From NCBI GenBank assembly GCA_029243025.1, contig JAQWSU010000017.1, positions 124,001-188,000 of the forward strand: a stretch of 64,000 nucleotides of DNA. Reading direction: 5' to 3'. The position numbers were made by a program, and so were the translations under genes. This DNA comes from Pirellulaceae bacterium (GTDB lineage Bacteria; Planctomycetota; Planctomycetia; Pirellulales; Pirellulaceae). A model generated the notes under the pieces. That model ran no database searches. It worked only from the letters and a program-made list of their open reading frames with translations, and had not been told where the DNA came from. This document shows positions 7,784-16,014 of this stretch, piece after piece; position 1 is the stretch's first letter, and every line of letters starts with the position of its first letter.

Positions 7784-9057
7784 GCCTGCCCCTCCTGCTC
7801 ATCGACGCGAGTCAACTCAACAGCTATTTGACCATCCACTTGAATTTGCACGACCTGAAAAGAGAATGGCCCCCATTCACATTGATCACCGGCCTCGGGC
7901 ATTCGTTGTAATGATTCTTGCACGACACCTGCGACAGTGACAAAAGAAGTATCCGGAAGCTCCACTTGGAAAAATTCTTCCAGCGCGCGAAGATTCGTAA
8001 GTCCCGACACTTGCCACAAAGCTTCAGCAATTTTCTCGATTGGCTGACGCTTCAATATCCGCTCGCTCCGACTGGAACGAGTTGTGAAAGCCACGTCAAG
8101 AATGTCGCGTCGCGTCATGACACCGATCGTCTCACCTAATTCATTCACGATCACGGCAACATCACACTGACTCGTTTCCATTCGCTGTAGCACATCGGCA
8201 ACCGTTGTACACCAAGGCACATAGACCGCCGGTTGAGCGTAACGTTCTAAGTGTTCCTCGTGAACCTCAAACATCGATCTCAACTCTAACGCTGAAACGA
8301 TCTCATCGCTGTCCATTTCGGTGATAAAAAGATAACCACTTGGTGGCAACTTCTTCCGAACACTAGCCAAGCTGACAGGCGGACGAAATGTCACGAGCAG
8401 CGAGCGAGGCCGCATGCATTCGTCAGCACGGAGGTCAGATAACGAGACAACATTGCGTAGCACATTCCGTTCTTGTTCAATCAATTCCGCATTGTCGGTA
8501 GAAATCTCAATCGCGCGTGCCAAATCGGTGACCTCCAAATAAGGCTCGGCCTCGAACGTTGGCCAAATTAGGCGACGCGAAAGCAGATTAATCACCCGTA
8601 ACGTCGGCATTAAAGGATCAACTACCTTGACTGCTGCAGAGAGAGGCACGCTGATTAATGCAGAAATCGCTCGTGCTTTCAGCACCGCGAAACTCTTCGG
8701 CAACATTTCACTCAGGAAGATCATCGACAGCAGAGCGCCGACGGTAAACATCAGCAACGCCGACTTCCCGACTCCAACCTTGTCCAAACGAAACCCGACG
8801 AGTGAGGCAAGTGCAAAATAGACAATGTTGACCAACAGATTCCAGAACAGAACGGCAGTCAGCAGACGATCCGGATCCTCCAACAAATCGGCAGCCAATC
8901 GCTGAGCTCGATTGCCATTTTTCAGAGCGGAGCGTTCAGGTGCTCGCAACGAAAACAAAGCTGCTTCACTGGCGGAGAAAAAGGCCGAAAAACCTATCAA
9001 CACCGTCATCGCAAAGAGCAGCGGAGCAGATTCCAGCAAGGCACTTAAGAACGTCAC
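7780..9057 (-). CDS. CNNM/CBS/CorC domain protein (hemolysin C family, long form)
   Basis: A 425-residue protein in the CorC/HlyC family. The CNNM membrane domain begins with GFSAFFSASEAALFSL (about residues 22-37) and has about four helices. A CBS pair follows (RSLLVTFRPPVSLASVRKKL and VYVPWCTTVADVLQRMETS ... GVMTRRDILD). The C-terminal CorC_HlyC domain includes EEFFQVELPDTSFVTVAGVV and SFQVVQIQVDGQIAVEL. Such proteins are implicated in divalent cation (Mg2+, Co2+) homeostasis at the inner membrane. The downstream paralogue overlaps by 4 bases; the upstream ABC-2 permease ends 54 bases before this start, so the three may share a transcript. Confidence 0.9.
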   Translation of the reverse strand: MTFLSALLESAPLLFAMTVLIGFSAFFSASEAALFSLRAPERSALKNGNRAQRLAADLLEDPDRLLTAVLFWNLLVNIVYFALASLVGFRLDKVGVGKSALLMFTVGALLSMIFLSEMLPKSFAVLKARAISALISVPLSAAVKVVDPLMPTLRVINLLSRRLIWPTFEAEPYLEVTDLARAIEISTDNAELIEQERNVLRNVVSLSDLRADECMRPRSLLVTFRPPVSLASVRKKLPPSGYLFITEMDSDEIVSALELRSMFEVHEEHLERYAQPAVYVPWCTTVADVLQRMETSQCDVAVIVNELGETIGVMTRRDILDVAFTTRSSRSERILKRQPIEKIAEALWQVSGLTNLRALEEFFQVELPDTSFVTVAGVVQESLQRMPEAGDQCEWGPFSFQVVQIQVDGQIAVELTRVDEQEGQA

Positions 9058-9111
9058 GACGTTTTTACGCTAGGCAAAGGCTGCACTAGGAATTCCATTC
9101 ACTAAAGTCAG

Positions 9112-10965
9112 CTAATCGTCGGCGACACCATTACGGCCCATCGCAAAATCAAACTCCGACAACGCCGGAATCATCATCGCCGCGGTTGTAAACATATAAG
9201 CGACAGCCATCACGAGAAAAACCGCCAGCGTCAAATCCAACAGGTAACTCGTTATCGCATAGAACGTAGCGAACGGCAACAAGAGAGATGCCGCCAAGAT
9301 CGCAGGAGATGGATTCCGTGCCCCCAAAGAGACGTAAAGCCCCACGCCACCTCCCAAAATAAATGCCAGGAACGGTGCCAATTGCACATGAAACGACCCG
9401 CTAAAGGAGATCATCATCAAGATACACGTGTTTATCCCCAGAAACAAAAAGAACACGGTTCCCAAGCTGACCCCAATCGCCGCCCGCGAATTGGCGTAGG
9501 TCATTCCACAATGAATTCCCAGCACCGCGACGAATAGATCCATCACGATCAGGCCACCCACCACGTAACAGAAATTCTCGGCAGTGAGCGTCCCCGTCCA
9601 AAGCAGATAGCCACACAGAGCCATTGGCAGTAAAACCATTTCTTTCGTGACCCAGAATATGCCTCCAAGCTTACCAAGCAAGAATTCAGCAGGAGCCAAA
9701 TCTGTCACCAACAACAGATCGAGTGATCGCCCATCACGCTCATTGGTAATCGACGTTACCGCCAAAGCATTGATCACAACCAGACTGACAACAAAGAAGG
9801 GAACAAGGGGACGCACAACGGCCGGGAACACCGATTGTTTGGCATCCGAAAATCCACCACCGATCGGCTGCGAATCGATCCAAAACAGACTTGTCGCTGC
9901 GAGTACGAACAAGATCGCGTAGGCGATACGAATCACAATCACTTTACGGCCGTAGGCCCAAGTGCAGATTTCTCGCCACAAGATCGGATTCGTCCAGACT
10001 GCCCGATAGGGCTGCTTTCCGCGTTCTCGCAGTTGCGAATCGACATGACGTGTTCGTGCCTGATCCGCTTTCACTTCCCTTTCTCCTTGAGCAATATCGT
10101 GCTCCGCGCCCCAAATGCTTTCTTGAGGATCATCAGAGGCAGTTCGCTGACGAATTTCGCGAGAAGGATTCCAAACCCGAACGCGCCAAATAGCCAGGCC
10201 GTTCAAACCGAGGCCAACCGAAAACGCGCACCCAACAAACACCATCACGGGATTGTCGAGTAGGTTTTCGATGCCAAGATCAGCGCCTGGCCGAGCCGCC
10301 GCCATCACCGCTCGGAGGGGACTCAGCCACGTCGAAATCACCGACACATCAACACCGCCGATCGCCTCTCCCGCAATACCAGCACCAATTACCTCACAGA
10401 TAATCAACCAGAAAACGAGCAACAACGCAGTCAACGCAAGGGTTTGAAAGGTTTTTTCTCGCCAAAGAGCCAAGGTCGACCCCAGACTCCCCGCAGCAAA
10501 AGCCGCCACAAGAGTGACCGTAAAGACACGACCCACTTGCGTGAAGGAAATCCCACCAAATAAAACGGCCAACGCAAATACGGGCAATCCGGCCAACAAC
10601 ATCGAAAAAACATGCAATAGGCTTGCAAACAACTTGCCCAATACCAATTCACTGCTGTTCAATCGCGTCAAAAGCAAAAGGATGAGTGTTTTGCGATCCT
10701 TCTCCTGAGCCACGGCACTCGCCGTCGAAAAGGCCGCCAGAAAAACGATCATCGCCAGTTGCAAGGGAGCCAGAATTTGCATCAAGATGCCGCCGAATCT
10801 TGCCATATCGCCCACGGTCGTGATTGTTTGCGTGCCGGTCAATATCAGCCACGCTGTACACATGACACCAAAGAGCACGCCGGCGTAAACTGATCGGGAC
10901 AGAAACAGCCGCGCTCGCCGCGGCGACGTGACAAGTTCGCGAGTGAAGACAGGGCCAACTAGCAA
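9112..10965 (-). CDS. ABC-2 type permease with internally duplicated architecture
   Basis: A 617-residue membrane protein with about twelve helices. Two halves each carry the same ABC-2 permease landmark: EKDRKTLILLLLTRLNSSEL...LGKL near residue 90 and ERDGRSLDLLLVTDLAPAEF...LGKL near residue 410. It is therefore likely a fused dimer forming the full membrane pore. The cytoplasmic linker (about 280-330) is hydrophilic. The start at 10965 is TTG; between it and the upstream in-frame stop I find no ATG or GTG, so TTG is the best available start, giving the family-typical GPVFTRE-VTSPRR N-terminus. No ATPase gene is adjacent, so its ATP-binding subunit must be elsewhere. Substrate unknown. Confidence 0.82.
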   Translation of the reverse strand: MLVGPVFTRELVTSPRRARLFLSRSVYAGVLFGVMCTAWLILTGTQTITTVGDMARFGGILMQILAPLQLAMIVFLAAFSTASAVAQEKDRKTLILLLLTRLNSSELVLGKLFASLLHVFSMLLAGLPVFALAVLFGGISFTQVGRVFTVTLVAAFAAGSLGSTLALWREKTFQTLALTALLLVFWLIICEVIGAGIAGEAIGGVDVSVISTWLSPLRAVMAAARPGADLGIENLLDNPVMVFVGCAFSVGLGLNGLAIWRVRVWNPSREIRQRTASDDPQESIWGAEHDIAQGEREVKADQARTRHVDSQLRERGKQPYRAVWTNPILWREICTWAYGRKVIVIRIAYAILFVLAATSLFWIDSQPIGGGFSDAKQSVFPAVVRPLVPFFVVSLVVINALAVTSITNERDGRSLDLLLVTDLAPAEFLLGKLGGIFWVTKEMVLLPMALCGYLLWTGTLTAENFCYVVGGLIVMDLFVAVLGIHCGMTYANSRAAIGVSLGTVFFLFLGINTCILMMISFSGSFHVQLAPFLAFILGGGVGLYVSLGARNPSPAILAASLLLPFATFYAITSYLLDLTLAVFLVMAVAYMFTTAAMMIPALSEFDFAMGRNGVADD

Positions 10966-11306
10966 GACAACACCGATTCGAAGCAGAAGTGAACAAAACT
11001 TGCAAATGCCGAATCGAGCGTTCTCAGTTCAGAGCGCCCATCTCAGCGTGCCCGTCCCATTCGACCGGCAGCTTCATTATAGGTCGTCGGTAAGATTCGC
11101 TGAATAGGTGATCTCAAAACCGCGTCAGATGAAACAAGATTTGCGTCGTCAATGGCAAATCGCTACGATGAAACACGAGCGCTATGTCGCGATAGTTCGT
11201 AGCGTCACCGTAGGACAGAAGAGACCGGGGGGGAACCAAATCATCGTCCTAAAACGACGTAAGGTTTCTTCTAGCTGAATCCCGAGAGGCCCTCAAAGGT
11301 AACCTA
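10966..11306. other. Divergent intergenic region with an inverted repeat
   Basis: About 340 bases between the minus-strand permease and the plus-strand zinc-ribbon gene; promoters for both directions are expected here. At 11161-11168 and 11197-11204 an 8-bp inverted repeat (CGCTACGA / TCGTAGCG) encloses a smaller CTAT...ATAG pair, making a possible two-tier hairpin about 100 bases upstream of the zinc-ribbon gene. No ORF worth calling. Confidence 0.4.
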
Positions 11307-12569
11307 ATGAGCAATTCTGCTCACGGATCTGATTCCAACATCCCCGTCGTTTGCTCACTCTGCGGTACGCGAATGCATGTCGCCGAAAGTCAAATTGGCC
11401 ATCAAATCCGATGCCCTGACTGCCATACAAAGACATTGGCGAAACAGCCACCTCAACCCGTCGCAACGCCTGAACCGAAGTATTCAGGCGATGAATATCA
11501 ATTGCAAGCTAGCGAAAGCCAGACCGGCAACCAAGATACCCACAGCTACACCAAGGTTGTTTGTCGGGTCTGCGAAACAAAAATGTCGGTTCGTGTCGAA
11601 CACGTTGGCAAACGGGTCAAATGCCCAGATTGCGATACGGCCAATCTGATCAAACGGCCGCCTGTCAAAAAACCTGACTTCCAAATGCCCAACGCAAGCG
11701 AGCTGACTCTTGAATCAGCCCCGCCGCCGATCCAATCGAAGCAAAAACAGATTGCGGATCGGCTTATGGCAGAGGCCCGAGAACAGGAAGAAGAAAAACA
11801 ATCCAGCCACCCTCAACCGAATTCACCGGTCGAGACCAAGCTGCTGCCATTCGTATTTCGCATGCGGATCGTACCGTTTTGGATCGGGCTTTCAGCAGGC
11901 ATCCTTGGCTTGTGGGGCTTGGTCGACATCACCAATTCTCTAATGACGAACATTTCACTCGCATCCATCATTGCCATCTTCACGATGATCTTGACCGGGT
12001 CGGTGGCCTTGATCATTGCCAGCATTGCCATCCCCCAGCTCATTTCAATCATTTCATTTACTTCCCAGGGGTACGATCGAATTCCGTATTGGCCCAGCCA
12101 GGATTTACCCGACCGCGCATGGGCGGTCATGTTCGCGGTCAATGCCACCGCCATGGCGGCTGCGCCTGGCATGCTCCTCGCCACATTTCTGGCTCCCTTA
12201 GGAATTCCGCTCTGGGCAGGTCTTTTGCCGTTTCTGTTCCTTTTTCCTTTTATCGTTTTGTCGATGATGGAAGCTAATTCAGCATTCATCCCCTACTCGG
12301 CAAACGTCAAAAAACAGTTTGCAACCCATCGTCGCGGCTGTCGCCAGTTCTATCTGCGGTCATGCGGACTCGGGGCCATTTTCGCTTTTGCAATTGCTTC
12401 TGTTTGGCTGTTGCATCCACTACTAGGTCGCCTGACATTCGCCGTCTGCTTTTCCATCTACGCGGCCATCTACGCACAACTCCTGGGACGTCTGGCCTGG
12501 ATCCTCGGAGAACCGGAAGTTGCGGATGGCATCCAGGCTCTGAATGCCGAATTGGAATCAGCCGATTAA
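11307..12569 (+). CDS. Double zinc-ribbon membrane protein (MJ0042-like fingers plus TM domain)
   Basis: The N-terminal cytosolic part of this 420-residue protein has two zinc-ribbon-like modules. The first uses C16, C19, C36 and C39; the second repeats the CxxC...CPDC pattern near residues 86-110. The modules share the 'V-C-x-x-C-x-x-x-M...G-x-x-x-x-C-P-D-C' layout seen at the start of many planctomycete membrane proteins. A polar linker is followed by about five to six hydrophobic segments from residue 185 onward (FWIGLSAGILGLWGLVDI, AIFTMILTGSVALIIASI and others). AAGG eight bases before the ATG supports the start. Probable metal-binding membrane protein; function not known. Confidence 0.78.
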   Translation: MSNSAHGSDSNIPVVCSLCGTRMHVAESQIGHQIRCPDCHTKTLAKQPPQPVATPEPKYSGDEYQLQASESQTGNQDTHSYTKVVCRVCETKMSVRVEHVGKRVKCPDCDTANLIKRPPVKKPDFQMPNASELTLESAPPPIQSKQKQIADRLMAEAREQEEEKQSSHPQPNSPVETKLLPFVFRMRIVPFWIGLSAGILGLWGLVDITNSLMTNISLASIIAIFTMILTGSVALIIASIAIPQLISIISFTSQGYDRIPYWPSQDLPDRAWAVMFAVNATAMAAAPGMLLATFLAPLGIPLWAGLLPFLFLFPFIVLSMMEANSAFIPYSANVKKQFATHRRGCRQFYLRSCGLGAIFAFAIASVWLLHPLLGRLTFAVCFSIYAAIYAQLLGRLAWILGEPEVADGIQALNAELESAD

Positions 12570-12584
12570 CAGCTGATCAGTTCG

Positions 12585-13502
12585 TCAGGGCCTGCTCAAG
12601 TGCTCATCAAAAAACGCCCACAGGGCATGGCGATTTCCAGCGGTATGGAATCCGGGTCCACCGTGCCCTGCACCTTTGATTCGTCGCAGCTTCGACTCGA
12701 CACCGGCGGCCTGAAGTGAACGATGAAGTAATTGACTCTGATGGAACGGCACCAACGGATCACGGTCACCGTGCATGATGAGAAAAGGGGGGTCGTCGGA
12801 TGTCACATAGGTAATGGGACTCGCGGCGTGAACCCGGTCGGGATGATCCTGAATCGCACCTCCCACAAGCTGCGACTCCGGGGAATTTGCGGCGTCATGA
12901 TCAAGACGGTTGGGGACAGGTGCGTGGGCGTTCATCTGCAGAAAGTCAGTCGGACCAAACCAATCACAGACAGCTTGGACACGACTTGATTGATCAAGGT
13001 GATCACCAGCAACTTCCAGGGATTTCACCCCATCCGACGTTCCCAATAAGGCCACAAGATGTCCACCCGCCGAACTCCCCCAAACACCGATCCGATCAGG
13101 ATCCAAACCATACTGCCTCGCGTGAGCACGCAACCATCGGATCGCGGCTTTACAGTCTTGAATTTGTGCCGGAAACAAGGCTTCCTGTGAAAGCCGATAC
13201 TCGACGCTCGCCAGAGCATAACCGTGCTTGACCACCTCCCGCACGCGAGCCTTAGACAACCGTTTGCTTCCCTGCCGCCAAGCGCCCCCATGAACCCAAA
13301 CAATTATCGGGACAGGTAATTCGGCGTCGGGAACGTACAAATCCAGGCGAAGATTACGGCTCGGCGAGGTCGCGTAGACCCGATCGAGATGGGTCTTGAA
13401 ATCACGATCCGACAAAGCTTCACCGGCTTCTTGTCCGCCGCACATTTCGGCGATTTGAAAGACAAGCATCATGGCCACAACAATTCGGAAACGGTTTTTC
13501 AC
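12585..13502 (-). CDS. Secreted alpha/beta-hydrolase (BD-FAE/esterase-lipase type)
   Basis: A 305-residue exported hydrolase. A signal peptide (KNRFRIVVAMMLVFQIAEMCGG) is followed by an alpha/beta-hydrolase fold. The HGG oxyanion motif is in WVHGGAWRQGSK; the nucleophile elbow is GSSAGG (serine near residue 145); the likely acid is in HGDRDPLVPF (about 242) and the histidine in GAGHGG (about 279). This is the set-up of carboxylesterases related to feruloyl esterases and hormone-sensitive lipases. The GTG at 13502 is preferred over the longest frame (13559) because GGGAGA lies seven bases upstream and the signal peptide then starts properly. Substrate is unknown; polysaccharide ester decoration is plausible in this lineage. 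Confidence 0.88.
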   Translation of the reverse strand: MKNRFRIVVAMMLVFQIAEMCGGQEAGEALSDRDFKTHLDRVYATSPSRNLRLDLYVPDAELPVPIIVWVHGGAWRQGSKRLSKARVREVVKHGYALASVEYRLSQEALFPAQIQDCKAAIRWLRAHARQYGLDPDRIGVWGSSAGGHLVALLGTSDGVKSLEVAGDHLDQSSRVQAVCDWFGPTDFLQMNAHAPVPNRLDHDAANSPESQLVGGAIQDHPDRVHAASPITYVTSDDPPFLIMHGDRDPLVPFHQSQLLHRSLQAAGVESKLRRIKGAGHGGPGFHTAGNRHALWAFFDEHLSRP

Positions 13503-13861
13503 AGTACGTTCTCCCGGACGAACCTGACCCCATGACGTTGAATGACGCGTCAGACCCAATTCTAGCAGGTTTTACCTTACGACAGCCCGGTTTCCCGAGC
13601 TCGCTCCGCGGCCAACTGATGGTTTTTCGCAGAAAGTAGCATGCTAAACTTGAGCACCAGCCGCGTGCGATCCACCGCAGTCGATGAATCGCCTCGGCTT
13701 TCGATTCGGCTCTCACGTCGGACAAGTGAGAATGAGTCGAAGCAGGCGTGGCCCCTCAACTTACGGCGCCACCTCTGCGATCCAACCAGTCGTTAATCAC
13801 CAACGAGAAAACCACCCCGGCGTCATTGAACGAGCTACTTTCGACCCACTAGGAATCCAGC
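13503..13861. other. Divergent spacer between esterase and carboxypeptidase genes
   Basis: About 360 bases holding the upstream regions of the minus-strand esterase and plus-strand carboxypeptidase. Frames on both strands are open for short distances, but none has a good ribosome binding site or protein-like composition. Nothing else recognised. Confidence 0.4.
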
Positions 13862-15376
13862 ATGTTATCGCGTTTCGCAATCGGCATCACTTTACTTTTT
13901 TCTAGCCTCAATCTGATCGCTTACGGTCAGCAAGAAGCGAAATCTTCCTCCAACAAGCCCCCGGCCAAAGAAGCGCCGAAAGAAAAACTAAAAACGACGG
14001 AGCACACGGTCAAGATCGCCGGCAAAGAGATCAAATACACAGCGACCGCTGGTCAACTAGTCATGAAATCGGATGACGGCAAGGCCAAAGCCAATGTGTT
14101 CTTTGTCGCTTACACACGTAATGGCACATCCAATCTGGCTGAACGTCCCATTTCATTTTGCTTCAACGGCGGCCCGGGATCCTCCTCCGTCTGGCTCCAC
14201 ATGGGAATGCTCGGACCTCGAACTGTGAAGTTTCCGGCGGATGCAACTCCCCTCAAACCTCCCTACCGGGCAGAGGACAATCCGTACTCACTCCTCGATG
14301 CGACCGACCTAGTATTCATTGACCCGGTCAGCACGGGCTACAGCCGACCGGCGAACGATGAAAAAAAGAATCAATTCCATGGTTTCCACGAAGACCTCCG
14401 AAGTGTTGGACAGTTTATCCATGATTACACGACTCGCTTCCAACGTTGGAGCTCCCCCAAATATCTTATCGGTGAGAGTTACGGTGGGTTACGAGCTGCA
14501 GGCTTAGCCGGACAGCTACGGGATCGTTACAACATGGAACTGAATGGAGTCGTACTCATTTCGGCCGTTGTCGATTTCTCAACTTTGCGTTTTAGTACGA
14601 ACAACGATTTGCCATACATCCTGTTCCTGCCCTCGTACACTGCAACCGCATGGTACCACAAGGCACTACCAGCAGATCTGCAAAAGCTGTCGCTCGATGA
14701 ACTCCTCAAACAATCCGAAGCGTTTGCCATTGGCCCTTACGCATCCGGTCTGCTGCAGGGAGACGCAGTAGCCGAGGCTGAACGCAATTCCCTGATCGAA
14801 CAATTTTCGCGACTGTCCGGTTTATCAAGTGAATACGTCGAACGATCGAATCTCCGTGTTTCGATGAGCCGATTTGGAAAGGAACTGCTCCGTGACCGCG
14901 GACTTACCATCGGTCGCTTTGATAGTCGTTACACAGGAATCGACCGTGACGACGCAGGTGAACGCTACGAATACGACGCAAGTGGAGCGGCCTTTTTTGG
15001 ACCGTTCACAGCCGTCATGAACGACTATCTCCGCAGTGAGTTAGAGTACGAAGACGACCGAGTGTATGAAATCTTGACTGGGAATGTTTTCCCCTGGAGC
15101 TACAACAGTTTCGAGAACCGCTACGTCGACGCATCAGAAATGCTAAGACAGGCGATGATCGCAAATCCGCATCTCAAGCTGTTCGCCGCCTGCGGATATT
15201 ACGACCTGGCCACACCTTTTTTCGCGATGGACTATACCATCAACCATCTGGGGCTTTCACCCGTTCGAACGGGCAATATAACACAGACCTATTACCCAGC
15301 GGGTCACATGATGTACGTCCATGAGCCTTCCATGAAACAGCTGAGAGCTGACTTACTCAAATGGTACGCGAAATAA
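13862..15376 (+). CDS. Secreted serine carboxypeptidase (peptidase family S10)
   Basis: A 504-residue exported peptidase with a Sec signal peptide (LSRFAIGITLLFSSLNLIAYG) and a Lys-rich spacer. S10 landmarks: the substrate-carboxylate-binding segment FNGGPGSSSVWLHMGMLGPR, the nucleophile GESYGG (serine near 205), the acid in ACGYYDLATPF (about 447) and the histidine in AGHMMYVHEPS (about 481). It removes C-terminal residues from peptides, probably in the periplasm. AGGA seven bases before the ATG supports the start. It faces away from the esterase, so no operon is evident. Confidence 0.93.
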   Translation: MLSRFAIGITLLFSSLNLIAYGQQEAKSSSNKPPAKEAPKEKLKTTEHTVKIAGKEIKYTATAGQLVMKSDDGKAKANVFFVAYTRNGTSNLAERPISFCFNGGPGSSSVWLHMGMLGPRTVKFPADATPLKPPYRAEDNPYSLLDATDLVFIDPVSTGYSRPANDEKKNQFHGFHEDLRSVGQFIHDYTTRFQRWSSPKYLIGESYGGLRAAGLAGQLRDRYNMELNGVVLISAVVDFSTLRFSTNNDLPYILFLPSYTATAWYHKALPADLQKLSLDELLKQSEAFAIGPYASGLLQGDAVAEAERNSLIEQFSRLSGLSSEYVERSNLRVSMSRFGKELLRDRGLTIGRFDSRYTGIDRDDAGERYEYDASGAAFFGPFTAVMNDYLRSELEYEDDRVYEILTGNVFPWSYNSFENRYVDASEMLRQAMIANPHLKLFAACGYYDLATPFFAMDYTINHLGLSPVRTGNITQTYYPAGHMMYVHEPSMKQLRADLLKWYAK

Positions 15377-16014
15377 CAGTTTCTCGCCGCTCTGAGAATG
15401 CATCGGGATGGTCGAAAGAGAATCTGCGTTCTCTTTTACAACCGACCAAAAGCGAGCAGAGCCAACTTGTCACCTCATCGGCATTACCCGGCTCCAAAAG
15501 CTCCCATCACGAATTGACAACCTAAAATCGCGCTGCTGGCCCTCACCTATCCCACGTCAATCCTATCCCACGTCAATCCTATCCTGGGATCGGTCTCTGC
15601 CGTGTTCTCAGCGTGCCAAATCGCCGACGTATGATCATTTACGTCGCCTCGATATTAAACCTCAACCATGTGCAGCATTGCCTCACAAATGCCGCTGGCA
15701 GTTCGAGACCAACAGCCGTTGAGAAAAGCGTTTCAGCGCACCTCTTTCCGGTGTAAAAGCAGCCACTGCATTGGGGCTAAGGAGTTCACCTTTCTGCTCC
15801 AACTTCCCCCTAAAGCGTCCCTTTCAATCTCGAGTAAAAATCAGGGACCACAAATGCGAACAAGCATTCTTCCTGGGCTTGAGTACGGCCGAAACAGACA
15901 GGTAACGCATTTCGCATTCTCCTACGGAAACTAATTAAATCACTACAATCCCCCGGAAACCGTTTTTCAAACACATGCTCCACCAAAAGAGCGGTTTCCC
16001 GCCAACGACGACAC
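15377..16014. other. Long gene-free stretch upstream of the NRPS-like gene
   Basis: About 640 bases with no supported gene. The open frames within it have implausible composition and no ribosome binding sites. It contains a short tandem repeat (15546-15588) and is relatively rich in T-C tracts. Promoter and leader of the NRPS-like gene probably lie in the right half. Confidence 0.4.
15546..15588 (+). repeat. 16-bp tandem repeat, about 2.5 copies
   Basis: The unit CCTATCCCACGTCAAT occurs twice in a row, followed by a partial third copy (CCTATCCTGGG). It lies in non-coding sequence between the carboxypeptidase and NRPS-like genes. Probably a replication-slippage tandem repeat. Confidence 0.8.

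Noticed and set aside
15668-15934. 88-codon frame in the carboxypeptidase/NRPS gap
   Set aside because: No ribosome binding site and scrambled composition; no match to a known family.
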